Source of the DNA: Thiobacter sp964445085
GTDB lineage: Bacteria > Pseudomonadota > Gammaproteobacteria > Burkholderiales > Thiobacteraceae
Reading direction: 5' to 3'
Assembly: GCA_964445085.1 (NCBI GenBank)
Contig: CAYUJV010000011.1
Location: 1-41,534 of the forward strand
Length of the DNA: 41,534 nt
Position 1 is the first letter of the stretch. Each line of letters begins with the position of its first letter. The notes beneath the pieces were generated by a model that was given only the letters and a program-made list of their open reading frames with translations, made no database searches and was not told where the DNA came from. This document shows positions 32,827-41,208 of this stretch, piece after piece. Position numbers and translations under genes: made by a program.

Positions 32827-33993
32827 ATGGCTGAGGACAAAAGCCGCATCGACCCGAGGGAATTGGAGCAGGCGTTCTCGCTGTTCAACCTTGCATCGGA
32901 GCAGTTGGCCGGTGCCTATGCCGAACTGCAGCAGCGGGTCGCCCGCCTGACCGGCGAACTCGCGGTCGCCAACGGCGAGCTCAAGCGCCAGTTCCTGGAG
33001 AAGGAGGCCCTGTCCGAGCGGCTGGGCGGCTTGCTCGACGCCCTTCCGGCAGGGGTGGTGGTGCTCGACGGCGCAGGGCGTGTTGCCCAGGCCAATCCCG
33101 CGGCGCGGGAGATGCTTGGAGCGGATCTGCCGGGAGCGAACTGGGCCGAACTACAGGCTTCGCGGCTGCGCGCCACCTCGAACCCCGAGGAGTGGGACAC
33201 GGCGGGCCCGAGCGCGGGCCGGCGGCTCAGCATCTCGGCCCGCGACCTGCCGGCTTTTGGCGGCGAACTGCTGCTGCTGCACGACGTGACCCAGGCCCAC
33301 GCCATGCAGCTGGAGCTTGCCCGGCACCAGCGGCTGTCCGCCATGGGCGAGGTGGCGGCGCGGCTGGCGCACCAGTTGCGCACGCCGCTGGCCACGGCCT
33401 TGCTCTATGCCTCCCACCTCGGGCGGCCGGCGCTCCCCGACAGCGACCGCCTGCGCTTTTCGGAGAAGGTCCTGGAGCGGCTGCGCCACCTGGAACACCT
33501 GATCCAGGACATGCTGCTGTTCGTGCGGGGCGAGGTCGCCGGGCGCGAAGTACTCTCCGCATCCGCGCTGGTGTCCGACCTGGCCCAAGTCATCGAGCCC
33601 CAGATGGCTGCCCGCGGCCTCAGGTTTTCCGTCGACGACCAGGCCGGCGCGGCGCGCGTGCTGTGCAGCCGCGACGCCCTGGCCAGCGCGCTCATGAGCC
33701 TGCTGGAGAACGCCCTGCAGATCTGCCGCGCCGGCGATGCGGTCAGCCTGGAGGTGGCGCGCGAGGGGGAGCAGGTGCGGTTCCGGGTGCGCGACAGCGG
33801 CCCGGGCATCGACCCGGCACACCTGGAGCGGATATTCGAGCCGTTTTTCACGACGCGCGCCGACGGCACCGGTTTGGGCCTCGCCATCGTGCGCGGCGTG
33901 GCGGAGGCCCATGGCGGCGAGGTCACGGTAAAATCGGTGCCGGGGGCGGGAAGCGAGTTCATGCTTTCCCTGCCCGTGGCTAAAATGGACTGA
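32827..33993 (+). CDS. fleS: Flagellar two-component sensor kinase FleS/FlrB
   Basis: A 388-residue soluble histidine kinase that controls mid-class flagellar genes through FleR. It has an N-terminal coiled coil (to about residue 60), a PAS domain (about 65-165; LLDALPAGVVVLDGAGRVAQANP), the dimer/phospho-acceptor helix with His182 in ARLAHQLRTPLATAL, and the ATPase domain with a NALQ N-box, RDSGPGIDP, EPFFTTRADGTGLGLAIV. There is no membrane segment, as expected for FleS. fleR follows after 27 bases. A 21-codon reading frame upstream (32769-32834) overlaps the start. Confidence 0.95.
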   Translation: MAEDKSRIDPRELEQAFSLFNLASEQLAGAYAELQQRVARLTGELAVANGELKRQFLEKEALSERLGGLLDALPAGVVVLDGAGRVAQANPAAREMLGADLPGANWAELQASRLRATSNPEEWDTAGPSAGRRLSISARDLPAFGGELLLLHDVTQAHAMQLELARHQRLSAMGEVAARLAHQLRTPLATALLYASHLGRPALPDSDRLRFSEKVLERLRHLEHLIQDMLLFVRGEVAGREVLSASALVSDLAQVIEPQMAARGLRFSVDDQAGAARVLCSRDALASALMSLLENALQICRAGDAVSLEVAREGEQVRFRVRDSGPGIDPAHLERIFEPFFTTRADGTGLGLAIVRGVAEAHGGEVTVKSVPGAGSEFMLSLPVAKMD

Positions 33994-34020
33994 ATTTCTT
34001 GCCTGTTGCCTGGACGACTG

Positions 34021-35385
34021 ATGGCCCTTAAACCCCTGCCGGTCCTGATTGTCGAGGACGACCCCGATCTGCGCGAGGCGCTCACCGACACCCTGCAGAT
34101 CGCCGGCTACGACGTGCGCGTGGCCGAGGATGGCAGCGCCGCCCTGAAGGTGGTGGCGGCCGAGCCAGTCGGCCTGGTGGTCTCCGACGTGCAGATGCAG
34201 CCCATGGACGGCCATGCGCTGCTCAAGCAGATCAAGGCCAGCCATCCGGAAATCCCGGTATTGCTGATGACCGCCTACGGCATGATCGAAAAGGCGGTCG
34301 AGGCCATGCGCGACGGCGCCTGCAACTACCTGACCAAACCCTTCGAGGCCGACAAGCTGCTGGCCGAGGTCGCGCGCTTCATGCTCACGTCGCCAGCGGA
34401 GGAGGGCGGCGAGGTCATTGCCGAGGATGCCATGTCGCGGGAGATGCTCGCCCTGGCCAGGCGCGTCGCCGCTTCCAACACCACGGTGCTGGTGACGGGC
34501 GAATCCGGCGTGGGCAAGGAAGTCATGGCGCGCTACCTGCATCGGCATTCGCCGCGCGCCGGCAAGCCCTTCGTCGCGATCAATTGCGCCGCGATCCCGG
34601 ACAACCTGCTGGAGTCCACGCTGTTCGGCTTCGAGAAGGGCGCCTTCACCGGCGCCGCCAGCGCCCAGGCGGGCAAGTTCGAACAGGCCGACGGCGGCAC
34701 GCTGCTGCTGGACGAGATCTCGGAGATGCCCCTGGCGCTGCAGGCCAAGCTGCTGCGGGTGCTGCAAGAGCGTGAAGTCGAACGCGTGGGCGGCAAGGGG
34801 CCGATCCGGGTCGACGTGCGCATCATCGCCACCTCCAATCGCGACATGGAGGCCGAGGTGGCGGCGGGGCGCTTCCGCGAGGACCTGTTCTACCGGCTCA
34901 ACGTCTTTCCGCTGCACCTGCCGCCGCTGCGCGAGCGCAAGCAGGACATCGTGCCCCTGGCCCGGCACATCCTGGCGCGGCTCGCGCGCGACGCCGGACG
35001 GCATGGACTCGGCTTCTCGCCCGAGGCCGAGCTTCAATTGACGCAGTATGCCTGGCCCGGTAACATCCGTGAGCTGGAAAACGTGATCCAGCGCGCGCTG
35101 ATACTCGCGGTCGGCAGCGTGATCGAGCCGGCACATTTATACCTGCCGGCGGCAAAAATTGCCGGTTCGGGGGAGAGCCCCGCTGCGGTGGCACCCCCCT
35201 CTGCGCAGCCCACCGACATCAAGTCGCTGGAGCGTCAGCACATCATGGACGCGCTGGCCGCAGTCGGCGGATCGCGCAAGCTTGCGGCCGAGCGCCTGGG
35301 AATGAGCGAGCGGACCCTGCGCTACAAGCTGGCGCGCTACCGGGAAGAGGATGCCGCCCCCGATGCGGGCGGGGCGGCCGGCTGA
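34021..35385 (+). CDS. fleR: Sigma-54-dependent flagellar response regulator FleR/FlrC
   Basis: A 454-residue NtrC-type activator. Receiver (1-120) with VEDDPDL and phospho-Asp56 in VVSDVQMQPMDG; AAA+ domain (about 135-365) with Walker A GESGVGKE (about residue 160), the sigma-54-contacting GAFTGA loop, Walker B GGTLLLDEISEM and an arginine-finger region; then a Fis-type helix-turn-helix (ERLGMSERTLRYKLARYRE). Everything needed to drive sigma-54 is intact. Start ATG 34021 gives the usual N-terminus; a TTG at 34006 in the same frame is less likely. A strong sigma-54 promoter match for fliE begins 4 bases after its stop. Confidence 0.96.
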   Translation: MALKPLPVLIVEDDPDLREALTDTLQIAGYDVRVAEDGSAALKVVAAEPVGLVVSDVQMQPMDGHALLKQIKASHPEIPVLLMTAYGMIEKAVEAMRDGACNYLTKPFEADKLLAEVARFMLTSPAEEGGEVIAEDAMSREMLALARRVAASNTTVLVTGESGVGKEVMARYLHRHSPRAGKPFVAINCAAIPDNLLESTLFGFEKGAFTGAASAQAGKFEQADGGTLLLDEISEMPLALQAKLLRVLQEREVERVGGKGPIRVDVRIIATSNRDMEAEVAAGRFREDLFYRLNVFPLHLPPLRERKQDIVPLARHILARLARDAGRHGLGFSPEAELQLTQYAWPGNIRELENVIQRALILAVGSVIEPAHLYLPAAKIAGSGESPAAVAPPSAQPTDIKSLERQHIMDALAAVGGSRKLAAERLGMSERTLRYKLARYREEDAAPDAGGAAG

Positions 35386-35388
35386 GGC

Positions 35389-35404
35389 GGGCACGGATAT
35401 TGCA
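35389..35404 (+). promoter_or_regulatory. Sigma-54 promoter of fliE
   Basis: GGGCACG-GATA-TTGCA against the consensus TGGCACG-N4-TTGCW; GG and GC are exactly ten bases apart. Transcription would start near 35415, about 39 bases before fliE. The activator gene fleR lies directly upstream. Confidence 0.85.
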
Positions 35405-35427
35405 TTTTTTGTCCTGAATGCCGATAG
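35401..35427 (+). promoter_or_regulatory. Possible overlapping sigma-28-type promoter before fliE
   Basis: GCCGATAG (35420-35427) matches seven of eight -10 positions of the flagellar sigma. TGCATTTT, eleven bases upstream, matches five of eight -35 positions. It overlaps the -12 element of the sigma-54 promoter. Confidence 0.35.
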
Positions 35428-35453
35428 TTCAGTCAGGACACAAGGATACGACC

Positions 35454-35774
35454 ATGGACTCCAAGGGAATTGATCAGCTTCTGGGCCAGATGCGCGCCGC
35501 CTCGCAGCTTGCGGCGGGCGGCCAGGCTGCGCCCGCGGGCGGCGCGGAGGGCGGCGAATTCGCCGCCCTGCTCAAGGCGTCCCTCGAGCAGGTGGGTCAG
35601 ACCCAGGCCGAGGCCAGCAAGCTGGCGCAGGCGTTCGAACAGGGTGCGCCCAACGTGAACCTGGAGGACGTGATGATTTCGCTGCAGAAGGCGGATGTCT
35701 CCTTCCAGACCATGGTGCAGGTACGCAACAAGCTGGTCGAGGCTTACCAGCAGGTGATGAACCTACAGGTGTAG
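35454..35774 (+). CDS. fliE: Flagellar basal-body protein FliE
   Basis: FliE joins the MS ring to the proximal rod and is among the first proteins exported by the flagellar type III system. The 106-residue protein has a Gly/Ala-rich N-terminal half and the conserved C-terminus with VNLEDVMISLQKADVSFQ and VRNKLVEAYQQVMNLQV. Start ATG 35454 follows CAAGGAT. The gene is preceded by a sigma-54 promoter match and followed by a strong terminator-like hairpin before fliF. Confidence 0.97.
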   Translation: MDSKGIDQLLGQMRAASQLAAGGQAAPAGGAEGGEFAALLKASLEQVGQTQAEASKLAQAFEQGAPNVNLEDVMISLQKADVSFQTMVQVRNKLVEAYQQVMNLQV

Positions 35775-35792
35775 AGCATATCGATGACCAAG

Positions 35793-35857
35793 AGCGGCGG
35801 GACCGGCAGCACGACGGGGAGCCCACTCCCCGCGGCGCTGCCGCCGCCGCTTTTTTT
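35793..35857 (+). terminator. Strong Rho-independent terminator between fliE and fliF
   Basis: Three nested pairings, AGCGGCG/CGCCGCT, CGGCAGC/GCTGCCG and GGGGAG/CTCCCC, form one long stem that is followed directly by seven Ts (35851-35857). It has all marks of an intrinsic terminator and lies 40 bases before fliF. Confidence 0.85.
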
Positions 35858-35897
35858 GTTGCATGTCCCACGAACTCCCGATTGACGAAGGCTCCCT

Positions 35898-37517
35898 ATG
35901 GCGTTAGCTACCCAGCCGTCGCTGCTTACGCAAATACAGGGATTCGGTCAGTTATCCAATAGCCAGAAGCTCGGCCTCATCATCGGCATCGCCGCCGTGA
36001 TCGCCCTCATCGTCGGCGGCGTCCTCTGGTACAAGACCCCGACCTATCAGGTTCTGTTCTCGAATCTCTCCGACCGCGACGGTGGTGCGGTGATCGGGGC
36101 GCTGCAGCAGATGAACATTCCCTACAAGACCGAGGGCGTGAGCACGATCCTGGTCCCCATGGAAAGCGTGTACGAGGCGCGGCTCAAGCTGGCATCCCAG
36201 GGCCTGCCCAAGGGCAGCGTGGTCGGCTTCGAGCTGATGGAAGGGCAGAAGCTCGGTGTCAGCCAGTTCGTCGAGCAGGTCAACTACCAGCGCGCGCTGG
36301 AGGGGGAGCTGACCCGCTCCATCCAGTCCCTGTCCGCGGTGGCGGGCGCACGGGTCCACCTGGCCATTCCCCGGCCGTCTGTGTTCCTGCGCGACCAGCA
36401 GAAGCCGTCCGCCTCGGTGCTGCTGAACCTCGGCGGCGGCCGCCGGCTCGATCCGGGCCAGATCAACGGCATCGTGCACCTGATCGCGTCCAGCGTGCCC
36501 GACCTGCCGGTGCAGAACGTCACGGTGGTCGACCAGAACGGCAACCTGCTGAGCGGGCCCGATACCAGTTTCAAGAAGGCCGGCCTCGACCCGACCCAGC
36601 TCGATTACCTCAATCAGGTCGAGTCGTCCTACGCCAAGCGCATCGAAAGCATCCTCGCCCCGATTCTCGGCCCGGAAAATGTGCGTGCCCAGGTGACGGC
36701 CGACCTGGACTTCTCCCAGAGCGAACAGACCGCGGAAACCTTCAAACCGAATCCGGCGCCGCAGGAGGCCGCGATCCGCAGCATGCAGAGCAGCGAGACG
36801 ATCGGAGCCGGCAGCGGCCCCGCCGGCGTGCCGGGTGCCCTGTCGAACCAGCCGCCGGGGACGGCGAGCGCGCCGATCACGGCGCCAGGTGCCGTGCCGG
36901 GCCAGCCGGCGGCCGCGACGCCGCCCACACCCGGGCATAAAGAGCAGACGGTCAACTACGAGGTGGACAAGACCATCAAGCACACCAAGCTGCCGGTGGG
37001 CGAGGTCAAGCGCCTGTCGGCGGCGGTCGTGGTCAACTACCGCAAGACCACGGCCGCGGACGGCAAGGTCAGCGTGACGCCGCTGTCGCAGCCGGAACTG
37101 GCGCAGATCAACAATCTGGTCAAGGAAGCAATGGGCTTCAACCAGCAGCGCGGCGACACGATCAACGTGGTCAACGCCGCGTTCAACCTGCCCGCGCCGG
37201 AGAAAGTGGAGGCGGCGCCGTTCTACGAAAGCCCCTGGCTGCGCACGGCAGGCCTGGGACTGCTCAAGTTCCTGGCGATCGCCGCCGTGATCTGGGTGGT
37301 GGTGTTCGTGGTGCTGCGCCCGATCCTGCGCGAACTGGCGCGGCCGCGTGAGATGCCCGTCATGGGCGAGGAAATCGAAATGGAAGGTGCCGGCGCGGCA
37401 GTACGCGCCCGGGCGGGCTACGAGCAGAACCTGGCGGCCGCGCGGGAAATCGCGCGCCAGAACCCGAGCGTGGTGGCCAACGTCGTGCGCGAGTGGGTCG
37501 GCAAGGAAGGCGAATGA
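35898..37517 (+). CDS. fliF: Flagellar MS-ring protein FliF
   Basis: FliF builds the inner-membrane MS ring on which the rotor and export gate assemble. The 539-residue protein has TM1 (about 25-47, LGLIIGIAAVIALIVGGVLW), ring-building motifs in the periplasmic part (YKTEGVSTILVP, ARVHLAIPRPSVFLRDQQ, ASVLLNLG), a Pro/Ala/Gly-rich loop (about 295-350), TM2 (about 455-475) and a C-terminal tail for FliG that ends WVGKEGE. Length is slightly below the enteric 552. ATG 35898 follows GAAGG. It overlaps fliG by 4 bases. No own promoter is visible in the 40 bases after the upstream terminator. Confidence 0.98.
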   Translation: MALATQPSLLTQIQGFGQLSNSQKLGLIIGIAAVIALIVGGVLWYKTPTYQVLFSNLSDRDGGAVIGALQQMNIPYKTEGVSTILVPMESVYEARLKLASQGLPKGSVVGFELMEGQKLGVSQFVEQVNYQRALEGELTRSIQSLSAVAGARVHLAIPRPSVFLRDQQKPSASVLLNLGGGRRLDPGQINGIVHLIASSVPDLPVQNVTVVDQNGNLLSGPDTSFKKAGLDPTQLDYLNQVESSYAKRIESILAPILGPENVRAQVTADLDFSQSEQTAETFKPNPAPQEAAIRSMQSSETIGAGSGPAGVPGALSNQPPGTASAPITAPGAVPGQPAAATPPTPGHKEQTVNYEVDKTIKHTKLPVGEVKRLSAAVVVNYRKTTAADGKVSVTPLSQPELAQINNLVKEAMGFNQQRGDTINVVNAAFNLPAPEKVEAAPFYESPWLRTAGLGLLKFLAIAAVIWVVVFVVLRPILRELARPREMPVMGEEIEMEGAGAAVRARAGYEQNLAAAREIARQNPSVVANVVREWVGKEGE

Positions 37518-38509
37518 GCGACGCCGGCATCGAGAAGAGCGCCATTCTCCTGATGAGCCTCGGCGAGGAGGAGGCAGCCGAGGTGTTCAAGTACCTCGGG
37601 CCGAAGGAGGTGCAGAAGCTGGGCGCCGCCATGGCCAAGCTCAACCACGTCAACCGCGAGAAGGTCGAGAAGATCCTCGAGGATTTTCGCGCGGAGGCGG
37701 AAGGGCAGACCGGGCTCGGCGCCGACTCGGCCGCCTACATCAAGAACGTGCTGACCAAGGCCCTGGGCTCGGACCGCGCCGCCAACCTGATCGAGCGCAT
37801 CCTGCACGGCGGCGACACCGCCGGCATCGAAGGCCTGAAGTGGATGGATGCCAGCGCGGTGGCGGAGCTGATCAAGAACGAGCATCCCCAGATCATCGCC
37901 ACCATCCTGGTGCACCTCGACCGCGACCAGGCGAGCGAGGTGCTCGGGCATTTTACCGAACGCCTGCGCAACGACGTCGTGCTGCGCATCGCCACCCTGG
38001 ACGGCATCCAGCCCACCGCGCTCAAGGACCTGAACGAGGTGCTGACCAAGCTGATCACGGCACCGAACAACATCAAGAAGAGCGCCATGGGTGGCACCCG
38101 TGTCGCGGCCGAGATTCTGAACTTCATGGGCGGCGCGGCAGAAACCTCGGTGCTCGCCAACGTGCGTGATTTCGATCCGGAGCTGGCGCAGAAGATCCAG
38201 GACGAGATGTTCACCTTCGACAACATCCTCGAGCTGGATGACCGCGCCGTGCAGCTGCTGCTGCGCGAAGTGCAGTCGGAGAGCCTGATCATCGCGCTCA
38301 AGGGCACGAGCGAGGAACTGCGCGAGAAGATCTTCAAGAACATGTCCCAGCGCGCGGCCGAGATGTTGCGCGACGATCTGGAAGCCAAGGGACCGGTGCG
38401 GGTGTCCGAAGTCGAGGCCGAGCAGAAGGAGATCCTCAAGATCGTGCGCCGGCTCGCCGACGAGGGGCAGATCGCCCTCGGCGGCAAGGGCGAGGAAGCC
38501 TTCGTCTGA
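37514..38509 (+). CDS. fliG: Flagellar motor switch protein FliG
   Basis: A 331-residue rotor protein that takes torque from the stator. Seen are the N-terminal FliF-binding domain, the EHPQIIATILVHLD motif of the middle domain, and the C-terminal torque helix with LDDRAVQLLLREVQSE whose charged residues face MotA. It ends in a region that corresponds to E. coli residues 300-331 (VEAEQKEILKIVRRLADEGQ). Length is identical to E. coli FliG. ATG 37514 lies in the fliF stop codon region (ATGA overlap). Confidence 0.98.
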   Translation: MSDAGIEKSAILLMSLGEEEAAEVFKYLGPKEVQKLGAAMAKLNHVNREKVEKILEDFRAEAEGQTGLGADSAAYIKNVLTKALGSDRAANLIERILHGGDTAGIEGLKWMDASAVAELIKNEHPQIIATILVHLDRDQASEVLGHFTERLRNDVVLRIATLDGIQPTALKDLNEVLTKLITAPNNIKKSAMGGTRVAAEILNFMGGAAETSVLANVRDFDPELAQKIQDEMFTFDNILELDDRAVQLLLREVQSESLIIALKGTSEELREKIFKNMSQRAAEMLRDDLEAKGPVRVSEVEAEQKEILKIVRRLADEGQIALGGKGEEAFV

Positions 38510-38567
38510 CCCATGGCCGGGCCCTGCACCGGGGTCCGACGTGTCCCTTCCCTCGGCCGCGGTTCTC

Positions 38568-38581
38568 GCGCAATAATGCGC
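38568..38581 (+). other. Short inverted repeat in the fliG-fliH gap
   Basis: GCGCA-ATAA-TGCGC, a 5-bp palindromic arm pair in the 107-base gap, the largest inside the fliF-fliJ run. I see no clear promoter or terminator there; it may be a protein site or chance. Confidence 0.3.
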
Positions 38582-38616
38582 GCATGATCACCGCTCCCGG
38601 CGCCCCCTCCTGAACC

Positions 38617-39240
38617 ATGGCCACCAAGCCCATCATCCCCAAGGAACAGCTTTCCGCCTACCAGCGCTGGGAACTGTCCTCGCTGGACGAGAAGCCGCGG
38701 GAGCAGCCCCAGGCCAGCGGCATCAAGCTCCCCACCGCCGAGGAAATCGAGCGCATCCACCAGCAGGCCTACCAGGAAGGCTTCGCGGCCGGTATGCGCG
38801 ACGGCCGCGCCCAGGGCGAGGCGGCCTCGCAGCAGATGAAGGACCTCCTGAGCGAGCTCAACCAGGCGATGCAGCGCTTCGAGAGCGTGATGGCCGACCA
38901 GATTCTCGCCCTCGCGCTGGACATCGCCCGCCAGCTGGTGCGCCGCTCGCTCCAGGCCGAGCCGGATCTCGTCCTCAATGTGGTGCGCGAGGCCATCGAG
39001 AGCCTGCCCCAGATCAGCCAGCAGCTGGTCCTGGTGCTGCACCCCGAGGATGCGAACATCGTGCGCCAGATGCTGGCCTATGAGTACCAGGAGTCGCTGT
39101 GGCGCGTGGTCGACGATCCGAACATGGCGCGCGGCGGCTGCCGCATCGAGGCGGCGGAAAGCGAAATCGACGCCACCCTGGAGAGCCGCTGGAAGCGCAT
39201 CGTGGCTGCGCTGGGATCCGATGCAAGCTGGAACGACTGA
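38617..39240 (+). CDS. fliH: Flagellar assembly protein FliH
   Basis: FliH binds the export ATPase FliI and holds it at the export gate. The 207-residue protein has the N-terminal Pro/Tyr/Trp stretch (AYQRWELSSLDE), GxxxG-type repeats in YQEGFAAGMRDGRAQGE, a coiled-coil stalk, and the C-terminal domain with LVLVLHPEDANIVRQML and GGCRIEAAESEIDATLESRW. Its 3' end overlaps the start of fliI by 20 bases, so the two partners are tightly coupled. Confidence 0.96.
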   Translation: MATKPIIPKEQLSAYQRWELSSLDEKPREQPQASGIKLPTAEEIERIHQQAYQEGFAAGMRDGRAQGEAASQQMKDLLSELNQAMQRFESVMADQILALALDIARQLVRRSLQAEPDLVLNVVREAIESLPQISQQLVLVLHPEDANIVRQMLAYEYQESLWRVVDDPNMARGGCRIEAAESEIDATLESRWKRIVAALGSDASWND

Positions 39241-40645
39241 AGAGGACGACATCCACCTCCAGCATTGGCGCACCTTCGTGCGCGACTGCCGGGACGTGGT
39301 GGCCGCGGTCAGGCCGTGGTCCACGACCGGGCGCCTGACGCGCGTGGCCGGCCTGGTGATGGAGGCGGTGGGCCTCAAGCTGGCGGTGGGATCGAGCTGC
39401 ATGGTGGAGCTGCCCAACGGCCTGACGGTGGACGCGGAAGTGGTGGGCTTCTCCGGCGACCGGCTGTTCCTCATGCCCTCCACCGACGTCTACGGCCTGG
39501 TGCCCGGGGCCCGGGTGATCCCGGTCGAGACCGGCGAACTGCAGGCGCCGCGTCCGCGTGGCACATTGATCCGAAAGCGCCGCGCCGAGGACCGCGCGCG
39601 CCAGGTGGCGGTGGGGCCGGAACTGCTCGGGCGCGTGGTCGACGGTGCGGGCCGGCCCCTCGACCGGCTCGGTCCGCTGCACACCGACCAGCAGGTGCCG
39701 CTGCAGAGCCGGCCGTTCAATCCCCTGGCACGGGCCCCGATCCGCGAGGTGCTCGACACCGGCGTGCGCGCCATCAACGCGCTGCTCACCGTCGGCCGCG
39801 GCCAGCGCATGGGCCTGTTCGCGGGCAGCGGCGTGGGCAAGAGCATCCTCCTCGGCATGATGGCGCGCTACACCAGCGCCGATGTGATCGTGGTCGGCCT
39901 GATCGGCGAGCGCGGGCGCGAGGTCAAGGAATTCATCGAGAACATCCTGGGCGCGGAGGGCCTGGCGCGTTCGGTGGTGGTGGCCGCGCCGGCGGACACG
40001 CCGCCGCTGCTGCGGTTGCACGGCGCCGCCTATGCCACGGCCATCGCCGAATACTTCCGCGACCAGGGCAAGCACGTGCTACTGATCATGGATTCGCTCA
40101 CGCGCTACGCCATGGCCCAGCGCGAGATCGCCCTGGCGATCGGCGAGCCGCCGGCGACCAAGGGCTATCCGCCGTCGGTCTTCGCCAAGCTGCCGCAACT
40201 GGTGGAGCGGGCCGGCAACGGGCGCGAGGGCGGCGGCTCGATCACCGCTTTCTACACGGTGCTCGCGGAGGGCGACGACCAGCAGGATCCGATCGCGGAT
40301 TCGGCGCGGGCCATCCTCGACGGCCACGTGGTGCTGTCGCGCAGCCTGGCGGACCAGGGGCACTATCCGGCGATCGACATCGAGGCTTCGATCAGTCGCG
40401 CGATCACGGAGATCGTCTCGCCCCAGCAGCTGGAGCTGGTGCGCCGGTTCAAGAACCTGTACTCCCGCTATCAGCGCAGCCGGGACCTCATCAGCGTCGG
40501 CGCCTATGTGCGCGGCAGCGACCCGCTGCTGGACGAGGCCATCGCCATGTATCCGCAGCTGGAGGCGTTCCTGGCCCAGGACATGCGCGAGCGCGCGGGC
40601 TACGGCGACAGCTTGCTGCGTCTGCAGCAGCTGCTGCGGGCCTAG
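39221..40645 (+). CDS. fliI: Flagellum-specific export ATPase FliI
   Basis: FliI powers unfolding and release of export cargo at the flagellar type III gate. The 474-residue protein resembles F1-beta: Walker A GLFAGSGVGKSILLG, GLIGERGREVKEFIE, Walker B HVLLIMDSLTRYA, and the family block GEPPATKGYPPSVFAKLPQL. ATG 39221 lies within fliH and is in frame with the conserved N-terminus; a longer frame upstream is antisense-like noise. fliJ starts 22 bases after the stop. Confidence 0.98.
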   Translation: MQAGTTEEDDIHLQHWRTFVRDCRDVVAAVRPWSTTGRLTRVAGLVMEAVGLKLAVGSSCMVELPNGLTVDAEVVGFSGDRLFLMPSTDVYGLVPGARVIPVETGELQAPRPRGTLIRKRRAEDRARQVAVGPELLGRVVDGAGRPLDRLGPLHTDQQVPLQSRPFNPLARAPIREVLDTGVRAINALLTVGRGQRMGLFAGSGVGKSILLGMMARYTSADVIVVGLIGERGREVKEFIENILGAEGLARSVVVAAPADTPPLLRLHGAAYATAIAEYFRDQGKHVLLIMDSLTRYAMAQREIALAIGEPPATKGYPPSVFAKLPQLVERAGNGREGGGSITAFYTVLAEGDDQQDPIADSARAILDGHVVLSRSLADQGHYPAIDIEASISRAITEIVSPQQLELVRRFKNLYSRYQRSRDLISVGAYVRGSDPLLDEAIAMYPQLEAFLAQDMRERAGYGDSLLRLQQLLRA

Positions 40646-40667
40646 CGGCTGAGGGCGGACATTTGAC

Positions 40668-41126
40668 ATGGCCAGACGCTTCCCGCTCCAGCCCCTGCAT
40701 GATCTCGCAAGCGACCGGCTCGAGGCCGCGACGCGGCGCCTGGCCCAGCTCAAACAGCAATGGCAGGCGGAGGAAGACAAGCTTGCCCAGCTGCGCGGCT
40801 TTCGGGAGGAATACCGGCGGCGGCTGGCGGAGGCGGTCGCCGCCGGCATGGACATGACCCGCATGCGGGATTTTCACGCCTTCATCGCCAAGATCGAAAC
40901 CGCCATCCGGCAGCAGGCCATCGAGATCGAACGCTGCAAGACCGCGTGGGAGCAGGGCCAGCGCCTGTGGCTGGAAGAGCGGCGCAAGCTCAAGACCTAT
41001 GACGTCCTGAGGGAGCGCCACGTCCGCACGGAGCGTGCGCACGAAAACCGCATCGAGCAGCGCGAGCAGGACGAACACGCGCGCAAGACCGCCCCCCAGC
41101 CCCCGGCCCCCGAGCGCAAGCCCTGA
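40668..41126 (+). CDS. fliJ: Flagellar export chaperone FliJ
   Basis: FliJ is a small coiled-coil protein that sits in the centre of the FliI hexamer and escorts export chaperones. The 152-residue protein is almost all charged helix (RLAQLKQQWQAEEDKLAQL, AIEIERCKTAWEQGQRLW, KTYDVLRERHVRTERAHE) with a Pro-rich tail, as usual. ATG 40668 follows GAGGGCGG. It ends the fliF-fliJ run; the next gene has its own promoter. Confidence 0.93.
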   Translation: MARRFPLQPLHDLASDRLEAATRRLAQLKQQWQAEEDKLAQLRGFREEYRRRLAEAVAAGMDMTRMRDFHAFIAKIETAIRQQAIEIERCKTAWEQGQRLWLEERRKLKTYDVLRERHVRTERAHENRIEQREQDEHARKTAPQPPAPERKP

Positions 41127-41130
41127 ATCC

Positions 41131-41146
41131 TGGCACGCCCCTTGCT
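41131..41146 (+). promoter_or_regulatory. Sigma-54 promoter of fliK
   Basis: TGGCACG-CCCC-TTGCT is a full match to the consensus TGGCACG-N4-TTGCW, with GG and GC ten bases apart. It begins 4 bases after the fliJ stop. Transcription would start near 41158, about 50 bases before the fliK start. Confidence 0.88.
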
Positions 41147-41208
41147 CCAGATCGCTCATCAGGCCCGCGCGAGGGCCGCCATGCGATCGAACAGGAGCCA
41201 GACCCACC

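Noticed and set aside
35849..35863. TTGCA before fliF as a sigma-54 -12 element
   Set aside because: The bases twelve upstream are GC within the terminator rather than GG, and no -24 match exists.
35784..35883. 33-codon frame running through the fliE-fliF terminator
   Set aside because: It has no ribosome site, and the stem-loop with T-run explains the sequence better.
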